DNA of 64,000 nt from Cylindrospermum stagnale PCC 7417 (GCF_000317535.1 NC_019757.1:6289501-6353500), one strand, 5' to 3'. Shown: positions 25,763 to 34,492, counted from the stretch's first letter. The notes: a model not told the origin generated them from the sequence alone. Program-made: numbers and translations.

Positions 25763-26122
25763 CTAAGTTCCGGCAGGGTTAACAACGATGCCTGTAGGAG
25801 CACCACCACCACCGGCTGCTTCTGGGGCCGCTGCACCTACACCAACACCAAGTTCAGGTGCAGGAGCCAATGCGCCAATGCCTGTAGGAATGGTTCCACC
25901 CAAGCCCAAGAAATCTTGTGCTGCGGTATTAGTTGCATTATTAATCGCGGAAGAGTTACCGGTGCTACCACCCGGTCCGGAAGCAGTTGCCCCTTGTAAA
26001 TTTGCCAGTCTGTTCGCGAAATTGCTGTTACTCAACTCAAAGTCGGCACCACCAGCTAGAAGTTCTTGTTGTTCATCAGATAACACGACAAACAGCTCAG
26101 ATGAAATGATTAGATTAGACAT
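25763..26122 (-). CDS. Double-glycine leader bacteriocin-like precursor
   Basis: The start is taken at ATG 26122 with GAGGCAAAGAATC upstream, giving 119 residues. The leader is 25 residues ending ELLAGG. The core begins ADFELSNSNFANRLANLQGA and continues TASGPGGSTGNSSAINNATN, TAAQDFLGLGGTIPTGIGAL, then a Gly/Ala/Pro tail (GAAAPEAAGGGGAPTGIVVN). It is the first gene of the array in the direction of transcription and the near twin of the gene at 25299. About 450 bp of AT-rich DNA upstream should contain the array promoter. Confidence 0.83.
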   Translation of the reverse strand: MSNLIISSELFVVLSDEQQELLAGGADFELSNSNFANRLANLQGATASGPGGSTGNSSAINNATNTAAQDFLGLGGTIPTGIGALAPAPELGVGVGAAAPEAAGGGGAPTGIVVNPAGT

Positions 26123-26579
26123 GATTCTTTGCCTCACTTACTTTCATTAGGTGTGTGACCACCTAAGAACTTAACTATACGCACTGGCTCCCAGGAATTC
26201 ATAAATCTAGAGGCTGAATTAAAACTTAAATGTTTACTTCTAAAAGTAGATATAAAAAAAACTTTTATGTGTTTTTGCCAGACAAATATCCTGAGAGTAG
26301 TCATGGTAAATATTGAATATTTTTCCAAAAATTTGCCAAATTCATGAAAATAAACACGGTTATTGCCAAGCTGCGACCAGTAGTTTACAAGTAATATCAT
26401 GTCCGGCTAATTACTTTTGTTCCTAAGTAATAGGTAATTGATAACTGGCTACTAACCAATTACCTATTAACAGAGATACAAAGATACAGATCAGTTAAAT
26501 ATTCAATTCTTCAATTCTCGCTATCATTTCTAGTCTTCCTAGAAGAGAAAGATCAAAACATTCATACTTCGTCCTTTTA
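26123..26579. other. Intergenic region upstream of the precursor array
   Basis: About 460 bp of AT-rich DNA, including a TAGGTAATTGATAACTGG / CTAACCAATTACCTA inverted stretch (about 26430-26467). An 88-codon minus-strand ORF here has no recognisable features. The likely array promoter lies in this region. Confidence 0.5.
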
Positions 26580-27188
26580 TCAGCAGTCCCACTGAAATTC
26601 AGCTAAGATTAATAAGCAGAAAACCATCAGAGTGCCAGTACCGATAAACTGCCAAGTACCGATATAAGGCAAGATTAAAATTCCCAGTAGGTGAAAGATG
26701 CTGGTGAAAATGAAGGCACGCGATCGCACTGCTAACCCTGTACACAAGTAGCCAAGTGTACTCAACCCTAACCACAATGGACAGAGGTGTATTAATATTT
26801 CCCCCCAGCCGAGAAAAATACTCAAATCAGTTAATATCACCCCAAATAGCATGAGGATTATCCAACAATATAGTAACCAGCTTACTCGTTTTACATTTAC
26901 CCAATGGCTAGTCAAAATTACCATGACGGTGATACCAGTACAACTGAGAATTGACCATAAAGTAGCTTGTAAATTCCAGCTAATAGGGATAAATTGGGCA
27001 GTCATAAATATCGGTATAAGTAACAAACTCCAAAATATACAAGCTTGATCAACGCGAGTGTAAAATGTCGAATAAAGCGGAATTTTGCCAATTTGCCAGT
27101 TAACGCACCACAGTCCTTCCAATTGTTCAATTTCCACAGTTAACTGCTTACGGCACAGGGGTGGTTTTGAATAATTAAAAAAGCTCAT
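26580..27188 (-). CDS. Integral membrane protein of unknown function
   Basis: This 202-residue protein starts at ATG 27188. A soluble N-terminus of about 45 residues (KQLTVEIEQLEGLWCVNWQI) is followed by about six hydrophobic segments, starting with IFWSLLLIPIFMTAQFIPI and ending GTGTLMVFCLLILAEFQW. I do not recognise a named family or catalytic motif. The gene is oriented like the peptide array, about 460 bp upstream of it, and could be unrelated or an immunity-type membrane protein. The latter is only a positional guess. Confidence 0.65.
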   Translation of the reverse strand: MSFFNYSKPPLCRKQLTVEIEQLEGLWCVNWQIGKIPLYSTFYTRVDQACIFWSLLLIPIFMTAQFIPISWNLQATLWSILSCTGITVMVILTSHWVNVKRVSWLLYCWIILMLFGVILTDLSIFLGWGEILIHLCPLWLGLSTLGYLCTGLAVRSRAFIFTSIFHLLGILILPYIGTWQFIGTGTLMVFCLLILAEFQWDC

Positions 27189-27477
27189 TTTTTTAAGAAA
27201 AATTAATTTTCTAACCCGGTAAATTACCGTACTTATTTCCTATATAAATTGAGCAAAGGCTTAATCCCACTCTCTCTGAGGTGATAAGTTTAGCAATGGT
27301 ATATTCGGCTTCTGGCAAAAATACGGTCTCGGAATATTAAAAACCACAGATGCACACAAATAAATACATAATATTTATGGTTGTGCATCTTTAATTTATC
27401 TATGGTTGCACTTTCATAACATTGACTTTTGTCAATTAATTCCAGTATTTTAGATTGACTCAATACCTCAATACAGG

Positions 27478-27612
27478 CAATACGATTCGGTTAACGTTTG
27501 AATCTATCGAAGATCCCCCCAACCCCCCTTAAAAAGGGGGGCTTTTAAGGCTCTTTTACCCCCTTGTTCAGGGGGTCGCCGCAGGCGGGGGAATCTTATC
27601 CGAACCGTATTG
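27478..27612. repeat. MITE-like element with 13-bp terminal inverted repeats
   Basis: CAATACGATTCGG at the left and CCGAACCGTATTG at the right are inverted copies with one mismatch. They enclose a CCCCCCAACCCCCCTTAAAA ... GGGGGG core. This C/G-tract repeat recurs widely in Nostoc genomes. No clear target duplication is visible. Confidence 0.55.
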
Positions 27613-27867
27613 TCAGTACAGGGGCTTGATTTAAGAAAAATATCTCTTTTTTATCCCAATACAGTGATGTAGAGACCTTACAGTACAGTCTCTACATTAG
27701 TTGATGGTCTTAAAAACAAGCGGATTGTTTTTTATGCATAACTAAATTTAGTTGCTCTAAAACCTTTTTTAAATTTTGGATTTTGATGATTCAATCTAAA
27801 ATTTGGTTAGAGGTGAAAACTGGTTTTTGATTTTGGAATTTTATTTACAGACTATAGTAAAAACAAT

Positions 27868-27900
27868 AAACCCCCAGGATAAAGTCTCTCTAGGGGGTTA
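27868..27900 (-). terminator. Rho-independent-like terminator of the kinase gene
   Basis: An AACCCCC / GGGGGTT stem with one bulge lies about 70 bp past the stop at 27972. On the minus strand it is followed by TTTATTGTTTTTA. Confidence 0.7.
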
Positions 27901-27971
27901 TTTGGGAATTTAAATAGCAAATAAATCTCTGCTAACTCTGCTAAATACCTACAAGAACAACTATTTATCAA

Positions 27972-28679
27972 TCAGTTAATTGCTAGTAGCTGAGTTAAGC
28001 TAAAAGCTAGTGCTGCACTACCTAGAGGAACTGTCAAATTGTCAATACCCAGAAACGAAAATGCTTCTAAAGCAGTGGCGATAACTGCTACTAACAGTGA
28101 TATCACCCAAGTTTGCCAAATGTTTCCTTGTGTTCCTAGTAAAATTAAACTACAGACGAGATAGCTAACGAGGGTCATTGTTAGAGAACCTTCCCAACTT
28201 TTTTGTGACCCGAAAATTTTATACTTATGTTTACCAAAGCGCTGCCCAATTAAGGCTGCTAGTCCGTCTCCCCAGGCCATAATCATAATGCCTAGGGCGG
28301 CGTACTGGGGTTGTTGCAAGTGCCAAAAGCAAGCAACTAAAACGCCGATGCTGACGGCGTAAAAAAATGTTCCTAAACTTTGGCGGCCGACGCTATTAAT
28401 ACCGGGGAGAATTGGCAAGAGGTAAGACAATAAGGTGATAGCACTCGCTAAAATTGAAGCTGTAATCCCTACGCTGGCGGGGATATCTAGCCACCAAGCG
28501 ATGAGTATTACATGACCGGTGCCAATATGAACTATTTTGCGGATGATTTCGGGTTCGCTATTGGTAAAGTGACTTACCGCCCAAGCGAGGAGGATAATGA
28601 ACAAAACCCAAATTGCAGCAGGTGCAATTTGCAGCCATAAGGGGGGAATGAACTCTAAACCGGCAAATGTACTCAACAA
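27972..28679 (-). CDS. Phytol kinase-like (VTE5/SEC59/DGK1 family) membrane protein
   Basis: This 235-residue polytopic protein has no nearby ATG. A TTG at 28679 is the best start. Family motifs are EIIRKIVHIGTGH, GIMIMAWGDGLAALIG and FGSQKSWEGSLTMTLVSYL, typical of CTP-dependent prenol kinases such as cyanobacterial and plastid phytol kinase. About seven hydrophobic segments are visible. It would phosphorylate phytol released from chlorophyll for tocopherol or chlorophyll resynthesis. Substrate is inferred from family, and related dolichol or diacylglycerol kinases share the motifs. It is divergent from yidD, 55 bp away. Confidence 0.82.
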   Translation of the reverse strand: MLSTFAGLEFIPPLWLQIAPAAIWVLFIILLAWAVSHFTNSEPEIIRKIVHIGTGHVILIAWWLDIPASVGITASILASAITLLSYLLPILPGINSVGRQSLGTFFYAVSIGVLVACFWHLQQPQYAALGIMIMAWGDGLAALIGQRFGKHKYKIFGSQKSWEGSLTMTLVSYLVCSLILLGTQGNIWQTWVISLLVAVIATALEAFSFLGIDNLTVPLGSAALAFSLTQLLAIN

Positions 28680-28734
28680 AGATGCTTCTGAGAAATTTTG
28701 ACCTTTGTTACCACTTTATTAGATTTGGGCGGAT

Positions 28735-28980
28735 ATGAAAATATTATTGATTTGGCTGATTAAAGGCTATCGAATGTTTATTTCGCCGTTGTTTCCCCCG
28801 ACTTGTCGCTTTCAACCAACTTGTTCGATGTATGCGATGGAAGCAGTTGAACGTTTTGGGGTCTTGCGCGGTGGCTGGATGGCTACTCGGCGGATTTTGC
28901 GCTGTCATCCGTTTCATCCGGGGGGTTATGATCCGGTGCCGGAGAAGGCGGTAAAATCGTCTTGTTGTGAAGATGAATAA
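28735..28980 (+). CDS. yidD: Membrane protein insertion efficiency factor YidD
   Basis: This 81-residue protein starts at ATG 28735. It has the complete YidD signature: [60 protein letters not shown] and DPVP, with the conserved cysteines. YidD is an amphipathic peripheral inner-membrane protein that helps YidC-mediated insertion. The usual neighbours rnpA and yidC are not present here, which is common in cyanobacteria. Confidence 0.95.
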   Translation: MKILLIWLIKGYRMFISPLFPPTCRFQPTCSMYAMEAVERFGVLRGGWMATRRILRCHPFHPGGYDPVPEKAVKSSCCEDE

Positions 28981-29084
28981 TTTTTTGTCTCACGCAAAAG
29001 CGCAAAGAAGAGTGGAAGGGTGGGGGCTAGATGATAACTGCTGTAACAGTGCTAGGAATGATTGTAGGTGACAGATCAGCCGGA

Positions 29085-29842
29085 TTAAATACCCATTTCT
29101 TGTTCCCAACGGCGTAAAACATCTTGATTAAAAGATTCTGTTGAGCTTCTAAAACCACCAAATTGATTAGGTGACTCTCCAACAAAATACTCCTGGTCTG
29201 GATGGGTTTCAGCAACCTGTAGTTGGTCGATTCTTACTTCCCAAAGCTTAGTTTCATTCACACTTCCATTGAGGTGAAGTTTTCCATTGAGAGCTAGATG
29301 TACACCAATGCCTAGTTCTTTCGCGTTCTGTGCAGCATCAGCTACAACAGCATAGAATAAGATATGAAAAAGAATTAACCGCAGATAAACGCAGATAAAC
29401 GCAGATAAAGATGGATAATTAAATTGATTTCATCATTCTGTGCAGCCTCACATAAATTTGCATTTTGATCTATTATATTTTCTGCTTTTTGCTCTATCAA
29501 AGCAGAAATAATATCTGATCCTCGGTTATCCATATGAACTTCTTCAGTAGTAATAGGATCTACCCAAGCTGGTGATTCATGTAGAATTGTGACTATATCA
29601 GGTAAAAGTTCTTCTGTGGGATAAGAAATATAATCAGGATTTATCTACTTTAGAGTCTCTTTAAAAGCATTTGTTTCTGTATCATTCTCAGGTATGGGTA
29701 AAATAGCATTTGCCGCACTACCCCATACATGAGTGTAGAGAGTTACTGCGTTGATTAAATCTTCTCTGTTGCGAACTAAATAAACGAGGCGGAGAGGACG
29801 GGGCTTTACGTTAAGGGTAATTTCTCTTTCAGAATGTTGCAT
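29085..29842 (-). pseudogene. Broken gene of unknown function (nonsense codon plus repeat insertion)
   Basis: A minus-strand coding track starts at 29842 (MQHSEREITLNVKPRPLRLV, VTLYTHVWGSAANAILPIPE). It hits TAG at 29645-29647 after FKETLK and continues in the same frame as INPDYISYPTEELLPDIVTI, HESPAWVDPITTEEVHMDNR to QNANLCEAAQND. There a roughly 70-bp GCAGATAAAC-type repeat interrupts it. Coding resumes as FYAVVADAAQNAKELGIGVH through QEYFVGESPNQFGGFRSSTE to RRWEQEMGI and a TAA at 29085. I do not recognise the family. Two independent lesions show it is dead. Confidence 0.7.
29383..29452 (+). repeat. Dispersed GCAGATAAAC-type repeat, copy 1
   Basis: CGCAGATAAACGCAGATAAA runs into GATGGATAATTAAATTGATT and TTCTGTGCAGCCTC. 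About 65 bp are shared almost exactly with 47594-47658, 18 kb away. Here it interrupts a broken gene. Confidence 0.8.
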
Positions 29843-29952
29843 TTTTTAGCCTTTATATATTGCACTTGCAATATAGAATACAATTCCTACAGAAGTTGTC
29901 TATAGTATGTATACGTAAGTTAGACTAATTAACTATTGTAATTTTCAAGAAA

Positions 29953-30648
29953 ATGCGACCTTATCATCAAGTCACGATTATTGAATGTGGCGAACCATTA
30001 GTAGAGATTCCTTTAGAACTGTTTGCGGTGGAATCTCCTCATCCTTATGAAAAATTAGGTGCTAATTACGGGGAATACTCGCCTTATTATCTCCGCCAAA
30101 GTGTGGTCGAACGGTTGTTGTCAGCGCAAAATTTTTTACAATTGCTGCGTCCTGATTGGCGGATTCAAATTTTTGATGCTTATCGTCCGGTGGCTGTGCA
30201 GCAGTTTATGGTTGATTATAGTTTTGGGTTGGCGTTGCGGGAAAGGGGATTGATTGAGGCGGATTTGTCACCCCAGCAACGTGAGGAGATTTGGCGGGTG
30301 GTTTATGAGATTTGGGCTGCACCGAGTTTGGATGAAAAAACTCCGCCTCCTCACAGTACGGGGGGGGCGGTGGATATCAATCTGGTGGATGCTGGGGGAA
30401 ATATTGTGAATATGGGTTCGCCGATTGATGAGATGTCGGCGCGATCGCATCCCGATTATTATGCTGATAGTGATCAGCAGTATCATGCTAACCGTCAATT
30501 ATTGCTGGATGTGATGCTAAAAGCTGGATTTGAACGCAATCCAAGAGAGTGGTGGCATTTTTCATTTGGTGATCAAATGTGGGCTTGGTTGCATAATCAA
30601 TCAAATCCAGCTAATCCTGTGACAGCGAGTTATGGACGTTTGGCCTAG
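29953..30648 (+). CDS. D-alanyl-D-alanine dipeptidase-like (VanX/DdpX family)
   Basis: This 231-residue soluble protein starts at ATG 29953. The zinc dipeptidase motifs are present: IQIFDAYRPVAVQQ (catalytic Arg region), PPHSTGGAVDINLVD (SxHxxGxAxD zinc site) and NPREWWHFSFGDQ (catalytic Glu and third zinc His). Family members hydrolyse D-Ala-D-Ala. In non-pathogens they are usually linked to peptidoglycan recycling rather than vancomycin resistance, and no vanA/vanH partners are nearby. The gene stands alone. Confidence 0.9.
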   Translation: MRPYHQVTIIECGEPLVEIPLELFAVESPHPYEKLGANYGEYSPYYLRQSVVERLLSAQNFLQLLRPDWRIQIFDAYRPVAVQQFMVDYSFGLALRERGLIEADLSPQQREEIWRVVYEIWAAPSLDEKTPPPHSTGGAVDINLVDAGGNIVNMGSPIDEMSARSHPDYYADSDQQYHANRQLLLDVMLKAGFERNPREWWHFSFGDQMWAWLHNQSNPANPVTASYGRLA

Positions 30649-30699
30649 GTGCAGTTTTAAGCATCTTGAGGATTTAGTGGTGGGAATCTCAGTACCGAA

Positions 30700-31173
30700 T
30701 TAAGCATCTTCAGGATTAAGTTTACTCATTAGCCAAGTGGTATAAGTGCCAATGGGACTCCAGAGTAAATAAGGAACTAGTAATAATGCTGCCCAACCAG
30801 AAATCGGTAAGACTGCAAGGGTAACTAAAACACAGATGATAAAACCTGTAGCACCGAGAATTGTCCCTACTTTCAGACTGCGAAGCCTGAACATTACAGG
30901 AGTGTAAGCTATGGTAAAAATTTCCAGAAGCAGGTATAAACCCATCATTAACTCTGTGGTGCTGGTTCCTGGGTTGTGTTCCCAAACAATATAAGCTGAC
31001 CAAGCGCCGCAGATAAAGATCACAGTCCAGATCAGGGGAATTGCGGCTTCAAAGGTTAGCCATCTGGGACGTTGTAAGCGCTTGAACCATTGGCGATCGC
31101 TCGGCGTAATCAAGTTAGCTGCTGAGGCAACTAAAAAAGCCACTGCCCCAATTATCATCCAAGATTTAATCAT
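30700..31173 (-). CDS. TspO/MBR-family membrane protein
   Basis: This 157-residue protein starts at ATG 31173. Five hydrophobic segments are visible, with FKRLQRPRWLTFEAAIPLIW, the TspO-type loop 1 signature, followed by FICGAWSAYIVWE and a terminal LLVPYLLWSPIGTYTTWLM. TspO proteins are outer-membrane or inner-membrane tryptophan-rich sensors that bind porphyrins and are tied to tetrapyrrole regulation in phototrophs. This copy is less Trp-rich than the best-known ones, so it may be a divergent paralogue. Confidence 0.8.
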   Translation of the reverse strand: MIKSWMIIGAVAFLVASAANLITPSDRQWFKRLQRPRWLTFEAAIPLIWTVIFICGAWSAYIVWEHNPGTSTTELMMGLYLLLEIFTIAYTPVMFRLRSLKVGTILGATGFIICVLVTLAVLPISGWAALLLVPYLLWSPIGTYTTWLMSKLNPEDA

Positions 31174-31374
31174 GCTGCCTCTTAATTCTTTGCGATCTGC
31201 CGTTTGTCCAGGGAAACCAAGTTCAGGCAGCAGAGCGATGCTAACACTGCCTATGGCTTAAATATCACGCATTCTAGGGTTATTTTGGCAATTTAGTGGC
31301 TAATTTTCATCGTCCCTGAGTTTGATAACTTGCCCTTAGCTGATGATCTTTCAGGTTTCTGGAGCATTAGAAAA

Positions 31375-32037
31375 TCAAACTAATCCGGAACGGAGGGCGA
31401 CAACTGCTGCTTTGACGCGATCGTCAACTGCAAGTTTGTTCATAATCCCCCGGACGTGTGTTTTCACGGTGTTGGGACTGAGATAGAGTTTTGCGGCAAT
31501 TTCTGGGTTGCTCAATCCATCTACTATCAGTTTCAACACTTCTAACTCGCGTCCAGATAAGTTGGCGGTGTTGTTGATGATTGAGGGTGGTTTAAGATTG
31601 TCTATTACTCGCCGGGCAATTTGGGGATCGAGGTAGGCTGCACCATCAACTGCGGCAGCGATCGCACTCAACAGTCGTTCTATACTTGCACCTTTGATGC
31701 AATATGCGTCTGCACCGCTAGATAGAGCGGCGATAATTTCCGTTTCTGTTTGATGAGATGTCAGCATGACTACATGAGTTTCTGGTAGCGCTGCTTTAAT
31801 TTGCTGTGTCGCAGCAATGCCATCGAGTCGGGGTAAGCCAATATCCATCACCACCAAATCAGGTTTCAGTTGTAGTGCTAGTTGCACACCTAAATAACCG
31901 TCTTCTGCTTGGCCGACGATCTCCAATTGGGGTTGAGCCATTAATGATTGTTCTAGCCCCAGTTGCATCATTGGATCATCTTCGACAATTAACAAGCGCA
32001 AAGGGGACTTATCCGCCGGCAAATTTAGGTTCGTCAT
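31375..32037 (-). CDS. NarL/FixJ-family response regulator
   Basis: This 220-residue protein starts at ATG 32037. The receiver domain (about 12-130) has the acidic pocket EDD, the phospho-acceptor Asp in LVVMDIGLPRLDG, the TS in VVMLTSHQTE and the Lys in AYCIKGAS. A LuxR-type helix-turn-helix follows: LSGRELEVLKLIVDGLSNPE, IAAKLYLSPNTVKTHVRGIM. It is a DNA-binding regulator controlled by a histidine kinase that is not encoded in this window. About 150 bp upstream lies era in the same orientation, separated by a CCGCAGAGGCACAGAGAACA repeat. Confidence 0.93.
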   Translation of the reverse strand: MTNLNLPADKSPLRLLIVEDDPMMQLGLEQSLMAQPQLEIVGQAEDGYLGVQLALQLKPDLVVMDIGLPRLDGIAATQQIKAALPETHVVMLTSHQTETEIIAALSSGADAYCIKGASIERLLSAIAAAVDGAAYLDPQIARRVIDNLKPPSIINNTANLSGRELEVLKLIVDGLSNPEIAAKLYLSPNTVKTHVRGIMNKLAVDDRVKAAVVALRSGLV

Positions 32038-32077
32038 TTGTTAAGGGGTTTCCAAGAAATAAATTATCCAAATAAAC

Positions 32078-32112
32078 GAACCGCAGAGGCACAGAGAACA
32101 CAGAGACAGGAG
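32078..32112 (+). repeat. Dispersed CCGCAGAGGCACAGAG repeat
   Basis: AACGAACCGCAGAGGCACAG followed by AGAACACAGAGACAGGAG is the common cyanobacterial short repeat. It lies between era and the response regulator. Confidence 0.6.
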
Positions 32113-32190
32113 AAATAGAGAGGATTTTTGCGTCAGTTTTGGGATATTTTTTTATTTGGAAGTCCCTGATTGTGGGTTGTCCTAAATTCT

Positions 32191-33147
32191 TTACTCTTCT
32201 ACCCGATATCCCAATTCTGCTAAAGTCATCCGTGACTGACGCCATTTTGGTTGAACTTTGACAAATAGTTCTAGGTAGACTTTACCTGCGATCAGCTTTT
32301 GGATTTGTTCGCGAGCTTCACTACCAATGGCTTTAAGCATTGCACCACCTTTGCCAATGAGAATGCCTTTTTGGGAATCCCGCTCGACATTGATCGTAGC
32401 CAGTACACGGGTAATGCTGGGGGTTTCTTCGACTTTGTCAATGGCGATCGCTACTGAATGGGGTACTTCTTCTCGCGTCAGCAGCAAAATCTGTTCGCGA
32501 ATCAACTCACCCATAATAAAACGTTCTGGCTGATCAGTGACTAAATCCGGCGGGTAGTACATCGGCCCGCGTTCTAAATCTTTAATTAACAACTCTTGCA
32601 GCTGCGGTAATCCATCGCCAGTCTTAGCAGAAAATTTCACAGTTTGCCAGTGATGGGTGGAGGCTAACTGAGCGTAACTATCATCGATAAACTCGGTAAC
32701 TGTCGGTTGTTCGTCGATTTTATTGATCCCCAAAATCACCGACGTTTCGCTGCGACACAGCAATTCGGCAACATAGCGATCGCCAGAACCACAAGCCACC
32801 GTACCATCGACAACGAACAGCAACACATCTACTGACTCAATCGCAATCTTGGCATTTTTTACCAGCACTTCCCCTAATTGATGATGGGGTTTATGAATTC
32901 CTGGGGTATCGACAAAAATTAGTTGCGCCTCTGGTGTGGTTAAAATCCCGCGTAAGCGATTACGTGTAGTTTGGGCTACTGGTGATGTAATGGCGATTTT
33001 TTGCCCGACTATGTGATTCATCAAAGTAGATTTACCGACATTAGGGCGACCAATAATGCCGATAAAACCCGATTTAAATTCAGGAGGAGCCTGGGGAATT
33101 GTGACTTCTCCTGAAAAAGAGAAGTTGTAATTATCAATACTAGTCAC
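32191..33147 (-). CDS. era: GTPase Era
   Basis: This 318-residue protein starts at GTG 33147 (GVTSIDNYNF-type short leader as in other cyanobacteria). The GTPase motifs are in order: IGIIGRPNVGKSTLMN (G1), TTRNR (G2), FVDTPGIHKPHH (G3), GINKIDEQ (G4) and FSAKTG (G5). A C-terminal KH domain has IGKGGAMLKAIGSEAREQIQ and VQPKWRQSRMTLAELGY. Era binds the 3' end of 16S rRNA and promotes 30S assembly and cell-cycle progression. Confidence 0.96.
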   Translation of the reverse strand: MTSIDNYNFSFSGEVTIPQAPPEFKSGFIGIIGRPNVGKSTLMNHIVGQKIAITSPVAQTTRNRLRGILTTPEAQLIFVDTPGIHKPHHQLGEVLVKNAKIAIESVDVLLFVVDGTVACGSGDRYVAELLCRSETSVILGINKIDEQPTVTEFIDDSYAQLASTHHWQTVKFSAKTGDGLPQLQELLIKDLERGPMYYPPDLVTDQPERFIMGELIREQILLLTREEVPHSVAIAIDKVEETPSITRVLATINVERDSQKGILIGKGGAMLKAIGSEAREQIQKLIAGKVYLELFVKVQPKWRQSRMTLAELGYRVEE

Positions 33148-33200
33148 CGTTGGCTCAACCCTCTTATGTTACAGCTTGGATAAATTGGTTTTTTGCTTAG

Positions 33201-33374
33201 ACACAAAACAGACATAAAATTACTGTTATCACGCCTATAACTCAGTATAGCGCTGGTGAACCTCATGGCATCGCTATTGATTTGAGAGACCGAGAAGGTG
33301 TGCAGATGATTAGCCCAAATCACGGGAATTTGTCGGTGGTAGCAATTAACGCAGCACTACTAAATAATCCCTAG
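33201..33374 (+). pseudogene. C-terminal coding remnant of unknown gene
   Basis: A start-less frame of 57 codons reads ITPITQYSAGEPHGIAIDLR followed by DREGVQMISPNHGNLSVVAI and ends NNP-stop. Its composition looks protein-coding, but no ATG precedes it. It overlaps the 3' end of the opposite-strand peptidase gene by 15 bp. The family is not recognised. Confidence 0.35.
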
Positions 33375-34481
33375 TACAAATTCGCCTTCATTTACAGCCT
33401 GATTAGTTGAGACATCATAGACTAATCCATCTTGTTGAGCGCAGACATCAATCACAGTGGGTAATTGACCTTCTTTATTAAAACTGAGAATTTGATACAG
33501 TCTTTCGCCTGTTTTTACGGCACTCCCCAAGGCAATTCTCGATTGAATCATGCCACCTGCGATCGCATAGTATCTTGTTCTTTTGCTACTGGCCGCAAAA
33601 TACATTTGATGCGATCTGGTTTCCTCTAAAGGAAAGCCAGGGATTTGCAACACACCTTTGTGCGCTAAATAGTTTTTTATCCCCCGCACACCTTTAGCGA
33701 CTGAATTAGGGTTCATCTGCATTCCTGCACCCAGTTCCAGAGTCCAAGCTTCTAGATCAAATTTGATATTTCTGCCCAGCTTTTGAAACTCAGCTTCCAG
33801 TGCTAACCAAGGCTTGATAAAAGCCTCATCAAAAGCATCCCCATCATATTTATCCAGTAATATGCCAAAATCCAGCAGGAAATAATTAGCGCTGTCTGCT
33901 CGATTTTGGCAGTAATAAAGGTAGTCTAACCCTTGATTTGTAGCACTGTGTATGTCAATTAGGTAGTCTGCATCTAAGCTGAGAGATTGGAGTTTGTTCC
34001 GAAACTGCTCAGTGTAGGGTATACCACCGGGGGAGTTAGTTTCTTCTAAAATTTTGGCAAATTTATCTTTAATTGCAGTGAGATAATTTTGTCGGACGAC
34101 CTCTAGATCACAATCAAGTTGAGTAAAAGCTGCTAAATCATCAGCTTCTTTTTCGTAGTCCCAAAAGATGCGATTCCAGTCTTTGGATTCGTAAGCACAG
34201 TACCTACCAGGAGAAAAATGGTGTGCACGCGCATTTACTCCCATTGGATTACAAACAGGAACCAGCCAGATTTGCCCTGCTAAATCTGTAACATTTAGTG
34301 AGAGCAAAAATTCGATTAGTTGGTGAATAACGGCATTGCCAGCAATTTCTGCACCGTGCAGGTTAGATTGAATGTAAACTTTTTTACCAGGATTTGCGCC
34401 TTTAAATTGATAAACTTGCAGAGAAAGGCGATCTCCTGAAGCCATTTGTCGTAAAAAAATCGTTTCAATATTGGGAATCAT
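33360..34481 (-). CDS. Succinylglutamate desuccinylase/aspartoacylase-family protein
   Basis: The start is taken at ATG 34481 (a TTG lies one codon earlier), giving 373 residues. Zinc-site motifs of the M14-like carboxypeptidase fold are visible: VYIQSNLHGAEIAGNAVIHQ (H-x-x-E), WLVPVCNPMGVNARAHHFSP and YLIDIHSATNQGLDYLYYCQ (second His). A C-terminal biotinyl-lipoyl-like region (VIDVCAQQDGLVYDVSTNQA) is usual in this group. It would deacylate N-acyl amino acids. The real substrate is unknown. It lies 11 bp downstream of the histidine-phosphatase gene, so they are probably co-transcribed. Confidence 0.85.
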   Translation of the reverse strand: MIPNIETIFLRQMASGDRLSLQVYQFKGANPGKKVYIQSNLHGAEIAGNAVIHQLIEFLLSLNVTDLAGQIWLVPVCNPMGVNARAHHFSPGRYCAYESKDWNRIFWDYEKEADDLAAFTQLDCDLEVVRQNYLTAIKDKFAKILEETNSPGGIPYTEQFRNKLQSLSLDADYLIDIHSATNQGLDYLYYCQNRADSANYFLLDFGILLDKYDGDAFDEAFIKPWLALEAEFQKLGRNIKFDLEAWTLELGAGMQMNPNSVAKGVRGIKNYLAHKGVLQIPGFPLEETRSHQMYFAASSKRTRYYAIAGGMIQSRIALGSAVKTGERLYQILSFNKEGQLPTVIDVCAQQDGLVYDVSTNQAVNEGEFVLGII

Positions 34482-34492
34482 CAAAACATTCC

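Larger units (their letters stand above)
27189..27971. other. Repeat-bearing intergenic region
   Basis: About 780 bp with no supportable gene. It contains a MITE-like unit (27478-27612) and the terminator of the downstream-oriented kinase gene (27868-27900). The rest is AT-rich. Confidence 0.6.

Noticed and set aside
24540-26140. CRISPR or large transposon
   Set aside because: The repetition is explained by duplicated precursor genes with their spacers.
25788-26150. Plus-strand ORF rich in Ala/Pro opposite a precursor
   Set aside because: It mirrors the low-complexity codons of the minus-strand precursor. Leader conservation supports the minus strand.
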